DNA of 5,907 nt from Campylobacterota bacterium (lineage in GTDB: Bacteria; Campylobacterota; Campylobacteria; Campylobacterales; Sulfurovaceae), in assembly GCA_013153345.1 (NCBI GenBank), contig JAADEQ010000080.1, positions 1 through 5,907 on the forward strand. The letters run 5' to 3'. Under the pieces are notes generated by a model that was not told where the DNA came from, ran no database searches, and saw only the letters and a program-made list of their open reading frames with translations. Position numbers and translations under genes: made by a program. How positions within the stretch are numbered: the first letter of the stretch is position 1; each line of letters starts with the position of its first letter. Positions 1 to 5,795 of the stretch are shown here, piece after piece.

Positions 1-4
1 CAAA

Positions 5-289
5 ATGAAAAGATTAAAAGAGTGGAATATATTAATAGAGCTTGTAGAGACAAAGAGCAAAGCTACTTTATATAAAATCAATCTTGCCCCTAACCACTTC
101 TTTTTGGAACAAAACCCCAATAAAGATTCAAAATATGGAGTAGCCTACAAAGAGCTAAAGCAAAAATACCCAAATTTATATATCTTTTGGGAGATAAAAG
201 ATAATGAATATACCGGAAAGACTCTAATTGGTCAAATAGGAGATAAAGAGGAGCTTGATAGAGTAATTGAGATGCTATTAAAAAATTAA
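5..289 (+). CDS. Small hypothetical protein, about 94 aa, 5' end possibly incomplete
   Basis: I do not recognise this family. The frame is open to the left edge, so the ATG at 5 may be internal; only four bases precede it and no ribosome site can be judged. The product is short, soluble and charged, with no signal peptide, membrane segment or cysteine. A beta-rich first half (around ILIELVETKSKATLYKINL) is followed by a polar stretch and an aromatic patch (YPNLYIFWEI, about residues 55-64). It ends in an acidic/leucine-rich helix (about residues 79-94). The even spread of hydrophobic and charged residues and the A/T-ending codons look like real coding sequence rather than a shadow frame. It is convergent with the C-S lyase gene and overlaps its stop by four bases. 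It is probably unrelated to the operon. Alternative: the C-terminal part of a longer protein. Confidence 0.6.
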   Translation: MKRLKEWNILIELVETKSKATLYKINLAPNHFFLEQNPNKDSKYGVAYKELKQKYPNLYIFWEIKDNEYTGKTLIGQIGDKEELDRVIEMLLKN

Positions 290-1422
290 TCTAAATTATC
301 AATTGCTCTTTGCATTCTATTTAATGCCTCAACTAAAAGCTCTATTTGGGTTCCAAAATTTAGTCTCAAAAATCTCTCATCTCCAAAATCCTTTCCATCA
401 CTAAGGCCAACCCCATACTCTAAAAAATACTCATATGGACTCTTAAGATTTAACCCACTCACATCTATCCAAGCCAAAAATGTAGCATCTTGATTAAGAA
501 GCTTTAGTTTTGGATTTTTTGCCACAAACTCTTGAACCAATTTCAAATTCTCTCTTAAATAGTCTCTTAGCTCAAATAGCCACTCATCACACTCCCTATA
601 AGCTATTTTAGTGGCAATATTTGCAAAGATATTTGGGTCATCAACTAAGCCACTTATATATCTTTTAAACTCCTCTCTTAAGCTATCATTTGCAATTACT
701 ATAAAAGAGCTCTTTAGCCCAGCAATATTAAAGCTCTTGCTAGGAGATAGAAGTGTAATTGTCCTTTGCTCCATATCTTTATTAATAGAAGCAATTGGAA
801 TATGTCTACTCTTTGGATTTAAAATTAGGTCTGAGTGAATCTCATCAGAGCATACAATCAAATTATGCCTCTTTGCAATATTAGCTAATTTTTTTAGCTC
901 CTCTTTGGTAAATGCAGTGCCTCCGGGATTATGGGGATTACAAAATAAAAACAATCTACAATCTTTACTAATAGATTTTTCAAACTCATTAAAATCTATA
1001 CTCCAGCGCCTATTTTTCTCTCTTAAAGGGACTTTAATAACCTCACTTCCAGCATTTTTTGGGGCTTTAATAAAATGAGGATAGATTGGAGTTGTTGTAA
1101 TTACCTCCTTTGAATTAATAAACCTTGTAACAAAATTCATACTAATAACCACCCCATAAGAGAATATTATCCACTCCTTTTTTATCTCCCATTCATAATG
1201 CCTCTTTACAAAATCAATAAAAGCCTCAAGAGTCTCCTCCTCAATTGGACTATATCCAAATACCTTATGCTCAATCCTCTTTTTTATAGCCTCAACAATA
1301 GGGCTAGGGGCCTCAAAATCCATATCTGCAACCCAAAGAGGGATAATATCTTCTCCTTTATATCTATCCCACTTTTGGCTATTGCTACCTCTCCTATCGA
1401 CTCTTTTATCAAAAATACTCAT
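286..1422 (-). CDS. patB: MalY/PatB family PLP-dependent C-S beta-lyase (putative cystathionine beta-lyase)
   Basis: This is a 378-residue fold-type I PLP enzyme, close to the usual length (about 380-400) of the MalY/PatB C-S lyases. These split the C-S bond of cystathionine, cystine or S-substituted cysteines to pyruvate, ammonia and a thiol in the cytoplasm (cystathionine beta-lyase type). Visible family marks are the N-terminal PLWVADMDF segment, FGY with Tyr57, NPHNPGG (162-168), SDEIH with Asp193 contacting the pyridine nitrogen, SPSKSFNIAGL with Lys229 as Schiff-base lysine, and RLNFGT with Arg353 for the substrate carboxylate. All key residues are intact. The ATG at 1422 has a modest AAAGAG site (1428-1433) covering the aapP stop, nine bases upstream, so it is the distal gene of the aap operon. 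The context suggests it acts on the imported amino acid. Alternatives are an aminotransferase of the same fold or a MalY-like moonlighting regulator; motif order favours the lyase. Exact substrate unknown. Confidence 0.92.
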   Translation of the reverse strand: MSIFDKRVDRRGSNSQKWDRYKGEDIIPLWVADMDFEAPSPIVEAIKKRIEHKVFGYSPIEEETLEAFIDFVKRHYEWEIKKEWIIFSYGVVISMNFVTRFINSKEVITTTPIYPHFIKAPKNAGSEVIKVPLREKNRRWSIDFNEFEKSISKDCRLFLFCNPHNPGGTAFTKEELKKLANIAKRHNLIVCSDEIHSDLILNPKSRHIPIASINKDMEQRTITLLSPSKSFNIAGLKSSFIVIANDSLREEFKRYISGLVDDPNIFANIATKIAYRECDEWLFELRDYLRENLKLVQEFVAKNPKLKLLNQDATFLAWIDVSGLNLKSPYEYFLEYGVGLSDGKDFGDERFLRLNFGTQIELLVEALNRMQRAIDNLD

Positions 1423-1431
1423 CTTTGCTCT

Positions 1432-2169
1432 TTAATGGTTTAATATCTGCTTTAAAAATAGCTTTAATCTATCACTTTGAGGATTATGAAAAAAGTTTTG
1501 AGGGTCATTCTCCTCCACAATTTGCCCCTCATCCATAAATATAACCCTATTTGCCACCTTTTTAGCAAATCCCATCTCATGAGTTACAACAACCATTGTC
1601 TTTCCCTCTTGAGCCAAATTTATCATAACATCTAATACCTCTTTAATCATCTCTGGGTCTAGCGCACTTGTTGGCTCATCAAAGAGCATAATATCTGGAT
1701 TTTTACATAAGGCCCTAGCAATTGCCACACGCTGCTGCTGCCCTCCTGAGAGCTGATTTGGGTATTTATTTGCTTGGTCAGCAATATTTACTTTATTTAA
1801 ATAGTACATTGCAGTCTCAATTGCCTCCTTTTTAGGCTTCTTATAGACCCAAATAGGAGCCAAAATTAAATTCTCAAGAACACTTAAGTGTGGAAAAAGG
1901 TTAAAGTGTTGAAATACCATAGCCACATTTGAGCGAATCTGGCGCAAGTTTTTTATATCGCTATTTACCTCAATTCCTTTTACTCTTATTATCCCCTCTT
2001 GATGCTCCTCTAAGCGATTAATACAGCGAATTAGAGTCGATTTTCCACTCCCACTTGGTCCAGCCACTACTACAATCTCTCCCTTTTTCACATCCAAATT
2101 GATATCTTTTAGGACATGAAAATCTCCATACCACTTATTTACACCCTTCATCTCAATAATATTACTCAC
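1432..2169 (-). CDS. aapP: Polar amino acid ABC transporter ATP-binding protein AapP
   Basis: The 245-residue cytoplasmic ATPase is full length for the GlnQ/HisP/AapP group, which hydrolyses ATP to drive amino acid import. It has Walker [10 protein letters not shown] (37-45), Q-loop VFQHFN with Gln87, signature LSGGQQQR (140-147), Walker B IMLFDEP (160-166, catalytic Glu165), D-loop SALD (168-171) and switch His197 in THE. The early KWYGDFHVL segment is typical of polar amino acid importers. The start is GTG at 2169: it keeps the first beta strand (NIIEM), lies two bases after the aapM stop, and is preceded by AAGGG six bases upstream. The next in-frame ATG (codon 7) would cut into the fold and has no such site. 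Translation is probably coupled to aapM. It should dimerise and contact the EAA loops of AapQ and AapM. Confidence 0.95.
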   Translation of the reverse strand: MSNIIEMKGVNKWYGDFHVLKDINLDVKKGEIVVVAGPSGSGKSTLIRCINRLEEHQEGIIRVKGIEVNSDIKNLRQIRSNVAMVFQHFNLFPHLSVLENLILAPIWVYKKPKKEAIETAMYYLNKVNIADQANKYPNQLSGGQQQRVAIARALCKNPDIMLFDEPTSALDPEMIKEVLDVMINLAQEGKTMVVVTHEMGFAKKVANRVIFMDEGQIVEENDPQNFFHNPQSDRLKLFLKQILNH

Positions 2170-2171
2170 TT

Positions 2172-3263
2172 TTAGCCCTTTTTATTAATATCTAACTTTT
2201 TCTCTAAATATTTGGAATATAAAGACATTCCAAAGGTAAAAATCCAAAATATAAATGCAACAAATACATACCCTTCTGTCTCCATTCCAAGCCAATCCCT
2301 ATCATTTGCTGCAACATTTACCATTGAAAGGAGGTCAAAAAGCCCTATAATCATTACTAACGAAGTATCTTTAAATAGAGATATAAAGGTTCCAACTAAA
2401 TTTGGAATAGTGACTCTAATTGCTTGAGGCAAGATTATAAGCCCCATCTTTTGCCAATAGGTTAGTCCCAAAGAGTCAGCTGCCTCATATTGCCCCTTTG
2501 GAATTGCTTGAAAACCGCTTCTAATATTCTCTGCCACATAAGCTGCTTCAAATAGGCTTATTCCAATAAGCGCTCTTGCTAGCTTATCAAAATCAACCCC
2601 TTGAGGAAAAAATAGGGGCAATACAACTGAAGCCATAAATAGCACCGTAATTAATGGAACTCCTCTAATTAGCTCAATATAAAATATACTCAAGCTCCTA
2701 ATAATAGGAAGCTTTGATTGTCTTCCAAGAGCCAAAATAACCCCTATTGGAAAAGAGAGAACAATTCCAACTGAGGCTATAATTAGAGTTAATAACAATC
2801 CTCCCCATTTGCTAGTCTCAACAACCTCAAGTCCAAAATAGCCTCCATGAAGCAATATATACCCAATAATAGGATAGATAACTATTAAAAATAGCTTTAG
2901 TTTGTTAAACCCCTTAACAAACTTAGCAAATATTAAAAGCGCTACTAACCCCAACATAACCACCTTTGGGCGCCATAATATATCTTGAGGATAGAATCCA
3001 AATATAAACATATTAAGCTTCTCTTTAATAAAGACCCAACAAGCCCCATCACCGGTACAATCAGCCTTGCTATTTCCAACAAAGTTTGCATCAATAAAGG
3101 CCCATTTAATAAAAGGGGGAATTATCATATATAAAATTGCAACTCCAAATATAGTTAAAGCGATATTAAAGGGGCTTGAGAGAAGATTTTTTCTAAGCCA
3201 AGCAATAAGACCTCTTTCTTTAAGAGGTGGCTTTCTAGCTGGTTTTAAAGGATATACAGCCAT
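2172..3263 (-). CDS. aapM: Amino acid ABC transporter permease AapM
   Basis: This is an inner-membrane permease subunit of 363 residues, the long AapM type rather than the roughly 220-residue HisM/GlnP type. A positive, proline-rich N-terminus precedes a first membrane segment (about 33-53) and a periplasmic loop with the AapM-like DGACWVF motif (Cys69 and Cys75, perhaps a disulfide). Further hydrophobic segments lie near 101-115, 123-140, 155-180, 190-220, 230-245, 290-315 and 332-350. The EAA loop that docks on the ATPase is intact at 260-279 (EAADSLG, then IILP). The ATG at 3263 shares one base with the aapQ stop (TAATG) and has AAGGAG five bases upstream, so the two are coupled at about one-to-one output. 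AapM versus AapQ was decided by gene order, the GACW motif and resemblance to the C-terminal half of the family. Confidence 0.95.
   Translation of the reverse strand: MAVYPLKPARKPPLKERGLIAWLRKNLLSSPFNIALTIFGVAILYMIIPPFIKWAFIDANFVGNSKADCTGDGACWVFIKEKLNMFIFGFYPQDILWRPKVVMLGLVALLIFAKFVKGFNKLKLFLIVIYPIIGYILLHGGYFGLEVVETSKWGGLLLTLIIASVGIVLSFPIGVILALGRQSKLPIIRSLSIFYIELIRGVPLITVLFMASVVLPLFFPQGVDFDKLARALIGISLFEAAYVAENIRSGFQAIPKGQYEAADSLGLTYWQKMGLIILPQAIRVTIPNLVGTFISLFKDTSLVMIIGLFDLLSMVNVAANDRDWLGMETEGYVFVAFIFWIFTFGMSLYSKYLEKKLDINKKG
2176..2180 (-). promoter_or_regulatory. aapP ribosome binding site, supports the GTG start
   Basis: AAGGG sits in the final aapM codons, six bases before GTG at 2169. 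It decides the GTG start over the ATG at codon 7, which has no site at proper distance. Confidence 0.7.
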
Positions 3264-4414
3264 TATCTCTCCTTTATTTTCATCTTATTATTAAACCAAT
3301 TTAGAATCAAAGAGACTATTAGACTAATTGCTAAATAGGTTAACATTGTAATTAATAAAATCTCTAAAGCTTGGCCCGTTTGATTTAGACTAGTTCCAGC
3401 AAAGATAGTAACAAGCTCTGGATACCCAATAGCAGCTGCTAGCGAGGAGTTTTTAATTAAGTTTAGATATTGATTTATAATTGAAGGGATTGCAATACGC
3501 ACAGCTTGAGGCAAAATTACTAATCTAAGCCTTTGCCAAGGAGATAATCCAAGTGAGATAGCAGCCTCCTTTTGCCCCTTTGGAACAGCCTCAATCCCAC
3601 TTCTAATAGCCTCAGCTATAAAAGTAGCAGTATAGATTGTTAGAGCAAATAAAAGAGCCAAAAACTCTGGAGTATAAACCTTGCCCCCTTCAAAATTAAA
3701 TCCCTTAAGAACCGGATAGGTAGCACTAATAGGCTCTCCTGCAATAAAATAGGCAATTGTTGGAAGAGTAATTAAAATTAAAATAGAGTATAAAAATACC
3801 GGAATCTGCTCTCCTGTCAACTCTTGCTTTCTATTAGCCCATTTTACCAACCAAACCACCAACCCAATTGCAACTATAACTGCTAAACCAACTATCCAAG
3901 CCCCCTCTTGGAGTTTAAAATCTGGCATAAAAAAGCCGCGATTATTAATAAAAATAATATCTCCAATACTAATACTATTTCGAGTTGAAGGAAGAGTGGC
4001 CAATACAACATTATACCAAAATAGAATCTGCAAAAGCAGAGGAATATTTCTAAAAATCTCAATATAAGCTGCTGCAATACGATTAATTAACCAGTTGCTA
4101 GATAGCCTCCAAACTCCAATTATTAACCCCAAAATTGTCGAGAATACTATACCCCAAAATGAGACAATTAATGTATTTAATAATCCAACTTTATATACAT
4201 CCCAATGGGTGTGTTGAGGTGAAAATGGAATAGGAGACTCAGTAATATCAAATCCAGCAGTAGAGTTTAAAAAATCAAAACCTGTCTTTATTCCTCTTTG
4301 TTCAATATTTGTAGCGGTATTTTGAGCGATATAGACAATAAAAAGGACAAATCCAACAATTGTGATTAACTGATATAAAATACCCCTAATCTTTTCATCT
4401 CTTAAAAATCTCAT
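3263..4414 (-). CDS. aapQ: Amino acid ABC transporter permease AapQ
   Basis: This 383-residue inner-membrane permease pairs with AapM. Recognisable AapQ features are GFDFLNSTAGFDI (45-57) in the long first periplasmic region, VGLLNTLIVSFWGIV starting the transport domain (from about 76), EIFRNIPLLLQILFW (119-133) and INNRGFFMP (156-164). The EAA loop is intact at 283-302 (EAAISLG, then VILP) and docks on AapP. Hydrophobic segments lie near 13-30, 76-102, 110-140, 172-190, 206-225, 250-270 and 347-372. The ATG at 4414 has AAGGG six bases upstream. Unlike the other junctions, it is separated from aapJ by 226 bp holding an inverted repeat and a promoter-like sequence, so its expression can differ from that of aapJ. 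The C-terminal EAA region is paralogous to AapM, which explains the DNA similarity around 2400-2530 and 3480-3610. Confidence 0.95.
   Translation of the reverse strand: MRFLRDEKIRGILYQLITIVGFVLFIVYIAQNTATNIEQRGIKTGFDFLNSTAGFDITESPIPFSPQHTHWDVYKVGLLNTLIVSFWGIVFSTILGLIIGVWRLSSNWLINRIAAAYIEIFRNIPLLLQILFWYNVVLATLPSTRNSISIGDIIFINNRGFFMPDFKLQEGAWIVGLAVIVAIGLVVWLVKWANRKQELTGEQIPVFLYSILILITLPTIAYFIAGEPISATYPVLKGFNFEGGKVYTPEFLALLFALTIYTATFIAEAIRSGIEAVPKGQKEAAISLGLSPWQRLRLVILPQAVRIAIPSIINQYLNLIKNSSLAAAIGYPELVTIFAGTSLNQTGQALEILLITMLTYLAISLIVSLILNWFNNKMKIKER
3269..3274 (-). promoter_or_regulatory. aapM ribosome binding site inside the end of aapQ
   Basis: AAGGAG lies five bases before the aapM ATG, within the last codons of aapQ. 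The stop and start overlap as TAATG, which points to translational coupling. Confidence 0.75.
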
Positions 4415-4420
4415 TACTAT

Positions 4421-4425
4421 CCCTT
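4421..4425 (-). promoter_or_regulatory. aapQ ribosome binding site (AAGGG)
   Basis: AAGGG lies six bases before the aapQ ATG. Its 5' bases belong to the inverted-repeat arm 4423-4449, so it would be partly paired in mRNA that also carries the distal arm. Confidence 0.7.
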
Positions 4426-4624
4426 TAGAGCAATTACCTATAAATAATTATATCCGATATTATGCAATTAGCAAAAAAAATTAGCTAAAAATATAAAATA
4501 GAGCAAAAATATCAAAAAAGCGCAATTAAAAATCTATTTAATATCTCTTTAAGAGAGAAATTAAACCAAAATAGTATCCTCTACTCTTAGAGTTTAAAAT
4601 TATTTATAAGTAATTGCTCTTAAG
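4423..4624. repeat. 202-bp segment bounded by a 27-bp inverted repeat in the aapJ-aapQ gap
   Basis: The arms are 4423-4449 and 4598-4624. Read outside-in, the left arm on + and the right arm on - match at 25 of 27 positions, sharing AGAGCAATTAC and TATAAATAATT. In leftward mRNA the two differences become one G-U pair and one A-A mismatch, giving a possible 27-bp stem around 148 nt. The arm next to aapQ includes AAAG of its AAAGGG ribosome site, so that site could be partly hidden. No flanking direct repeat was seen. The interior is very AT-rich, with no ORF, several A-tracts and smaller palindromes at 4544-4556 and 4583-4593. It could be an RNA control element or a decayed MITE-like insertion. 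Confidence 0.85.
4447..4474 (-). promoter_or_regulatory. Candidate internal promoter for aapQMP-patB
   Basis: On the minus strand a perfect TATAAT (4447-4452) follows TTGCTA (4469-4474, four of six matches to TTGACA) at 16 bp. A run of eight T on the minus strand (4473-4480) lies over the -35 flank, a pattern common for Campylobacter sigma-70 promoters. Start of transcription would be near 4440, inside the aapQ-proximal arm of the inverted repeat, leaving a leader of roughly 26 nt with the ribosome site. The imperfect palindrome ATATC-G-GATAT (4450-4460) overlaps the -10 and could be an operator. Confidence 0.45.
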
Positions 4625-4639
4625 AGGCAAAAGCCCCTT
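4622..4639 (-). other. Hairpin immediately after aapJ stop (possible 3'-end stabiliser or attenuator)
   Basis: In leftward mRNA, AAGGGGC and GCCUCUU form a 7-bp stem (one G-U) with a UUUU loop, one base past the aapJ stop codon. No U-tract follows on this strand, so it is not a classical terminator. It could protect or define the 3' end of aapJ mRNA and lower aapQMP output. On the plus strand the same hairpin is followed by TTTTT and would look like a weak terminator, but no plus-strand gene precedes it. It shares bases 4622-4624 with the inverted repeat. Confidence 0.5.
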
Positions 4640-4640
4640 T

Positions 4641-5651
4641 TTATCTAAATGGAGGAGAGTATTGAATTCCACCTTGAGTCCAAAGAGCATTTAGCCCTCT
4701 TTTAATTTTTAGTGGGGTATTTTCTCCAACATTTCTCTCAAATATCTCTCCATAGTTTCCAACTTGCTTAATTGCTCTATAAAAACACTCCTTATCAAGC
4801 CCTAAATTCTTACACATATCTCCTTCTAATCCAAGCAATCTTCTAACCTCTGGGTCATTTGTTGTAGCTTTTACTTGGTCAATATTAGTTGAAGTAACCC
4901 CTTTTTCTTCAGCAGTCAAAAGAGCATTTCTAGCCCACTTTGCAATATCAAACCACTGGTCATCTCCATGTCTTACTGCTGGAGCTAGTGGCTCTTTTGA
5001 TATAATCTCTGGCAAAATTACATAATCATCTGGATTTTTCATCTTTGATTTTTGAGCATAAAGACCAGATGCATCAGTTGTTACCACATCACATCTTCCA
5101 GACTCAAACGCCTTATTTACTTGGTCATTTGTATCAAAAGTAATTGCTTTATATTTCATATTATTACTTCTAAAATAGTCTGCTAAATTTAGCTCAGTTG
5201 TGGTTCCAGCTTGAATACAAACCGTTGCCCCATTTAACTCTTTAGCACTCTTTACCCCAAGAGCCTTTGGAACCATAAACCCTTGGCCATCATAATACAT
5301 TACGCCAGTAAAATTAATTCCAAGAGCTGCATCTCTGGTTTCTGTATTTGTTGTATTTCTAGAAAGAACATCAATCTCACCGCTTTGAAGTGCAGTAAAG
5401 CGCTCCTTTGCATTAAGAGGCACATATTTTACCTTGCTACTATCTCCTAAAACCATTGCAGCAAGCGCTTTACAATAATCAACATCAAGTCCTCTCCAAT
5501 TCCCTTTTGAGTCAGCCTCACTAAATCCCGGCAATGAAGTATTAACTCCACACTTTAATACCCCAGCCTTTTTTACATCTTCTAATGTCCCTGCAATTGA
5601 TAGAGTCGCTGCCATAGCCGCCAATAAAGAAAGCTTAATTATCTTTTTCAT
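4641..5651 (-). CDS. aapJ: Periplasmic amino acid-binding protein AapJ
   Basis: The 336-residue solute-binding protein captures L-amino acids in the periplasm for AapQMP. A Sec signal peptide is clear: MKKIIK, hydrophobic alanine/leucine core, likely cleavage after Ala20 (SIA before GTLEDV). No lipobox cysteine is present, so the mature protein should be soluble. The family-3 binding-protein fold is marked by LKCGVNTSLPGFSEAD (32-47), GLDVDYCKALAA (54-65), ERFTALQSGEIDVLSRNTT (83-101), the DGQGFMV strand, and the AapJ-style ending YSPPFR. The mature part has six cysteines (34, 60, 145, 187, 280, 289), compatible with disulfides. The ATG at 5651 has a strong AAGGAG six bases upstream. It is first in the operon, followed by a hairpin and long gap, as expected for a binding protein made in excess over the membrane parts. 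AapJ proteins elsewhere are broad-specificity; the ligand here is not readable from sequence. Confidence 0.95.
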   Translation of the reverse strand: MKKIIKLSLLAAMAATLSIAGTLEDVKKAGVLKCGVNTSLPGFSEADSKGNWRGLDVDYCKALAAMVLGDSSKVKYVPLNAKERFTALQSGEIDVLSRNTTNTETRDAALGINFTGVMYYDGQGFMVPKALGVKSAKELNGATVCIQAGTTTELNLADYFRSNNMKYKAITFDTNDQVNKAFESGRCDVVTTDASGLYAQKSKMKNPDDYVILPEIISKEPLAPAVRHGDDQWFDIAKWARNALLTAEEKGVTSTNIDQVKATTNDPEVRRLLGLEGDMCKNLGLDKECFYRAIKQVGNYGEIFERNVGENTPLKIKRGLNALWTQGGIQYSPPFR

Positions 5652-5657
5652 TAAATT

Positions 5658-5663
5658 CTCCTT
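5658..5663 (-). promoter_or_regulatory. aapJ ribosome binding site (AAGGAG)
   Basis: A full-strength AAGGAG lies six bases before the aapJ ATG. With the site for aapM it is the strongest in the window, consistent with high synthesis of the binding protein. Confidence 0.8.
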
Positions 5664-5670
5664 AATATAG

Positions 5671-5676
5671 AATATA
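5671..5676 (-). promoter_or_regulatory. Candidate -10 of the aapJ promoter
   Basis: TATATT lies upstream of the aapJ ribosome site in a very AT-rich stretch (5664-5700). No convincing -35 is found at 16-18 bp, and the implied leader would be only about 13 nt. This is the best of several weak candidates; a promoter must lie somewhere upstream, but its position is uncertain. Confidence 0.25.
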
Positions 5677-5707
5677 ACTTTAGTTTATTAAAATATTATT
5701 TAACCAA

Positions 5708-5718
5708 CTCTTAAAGAG
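5708..5718. promoter_or_regulatory. Palindrome upstream of aapJ, possible operator
   Basis: CTCTT-A-AAGAG is a perfect 5+1+5 interrupted palindrome, 57 bp upstream of the aapJ ATG. The same core, TCTCTT-T-AAGAGA, recurs at 4544-4556 in the aapJ-aapQ gap. It could bind a dimeric regulator, but the core is also easy to meet by chance in this AT-rich sequence. Confidence 0.25.
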
Positions 5719-5762
5719 CTGCTTTTATCCAAGATTCCAAAAGAAGTGTAACTATATGTAGA

Positions 5763-5776
5763 TTTTTTCTTATAAA
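5763..5776 (+). promoter_or_regulatory. Candidate rightward promoter for the divergent partial ORF
   Basis: A run of six T (5763-5768) is followed by TATAAA (5771-5776) on the plus strand, in the Campylobacter style of T-rich tract plus -10. Transcription would begin near 5783, about 13 nt before the ATG at 5796. No clear -35 is present. Confidence 0.3.
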
Positions 5777-5795
5777 AATAGCCTAATCCCAAAAG

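Noticed and set aside
611..838. Plus-strand open frame of 75 codons
   Set aside because: It lies wholly inside the C-S lyase gene on the opposite strand, with no ribosome site and no recognisable protein features.
1198..1443. Plus-strand open frame of 81 codons
   Set aside because: Shadow of the start of the lyase gene, whose conserved PLP-enzyme motifs fix the true strand.
2212..2427. Plus-strand open frame of 71 codons
   Set aside because: Antisense to the conserved C-terminal part of aapM.
3067..3294. Plus-strand open frame of 75 codons
   Set aside because: Antisense to the aapM N-terminus and the aapQ-aapM junction; no independent support.
2400..3610. DNA similarity between 2400-2530 and 3480-3610, as if a duplication
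   Set aside because: Explained by the homologous EAA-loop regions of the paralogous permeases AapM and AapQ.
3892..4077. Second minus-strand frame of 61 codons
   Set aside because: Another reading frame of aapQ; the hydrophobic look comes from the membrane-protein codons of the true frame.
4430..4617. Recurring GCAATTA (4430, 4464, 4522 and inverted at 4611) as an iteron or CRISPR-like array
   Set aside because: Spacing is irregular, units are only seven bases, and the word also occurs in coding sequence (near 697).
4649..4705. Short plus-strand ORF of 18 codons behind the right arm of the inverted repeat, with TAAAAT (4595-4600) as a possible promoter
   Set aside because: Too short, antisense to the conserved aapJ C-terminus, and the AAGAGG upstream is too far from the ATG.
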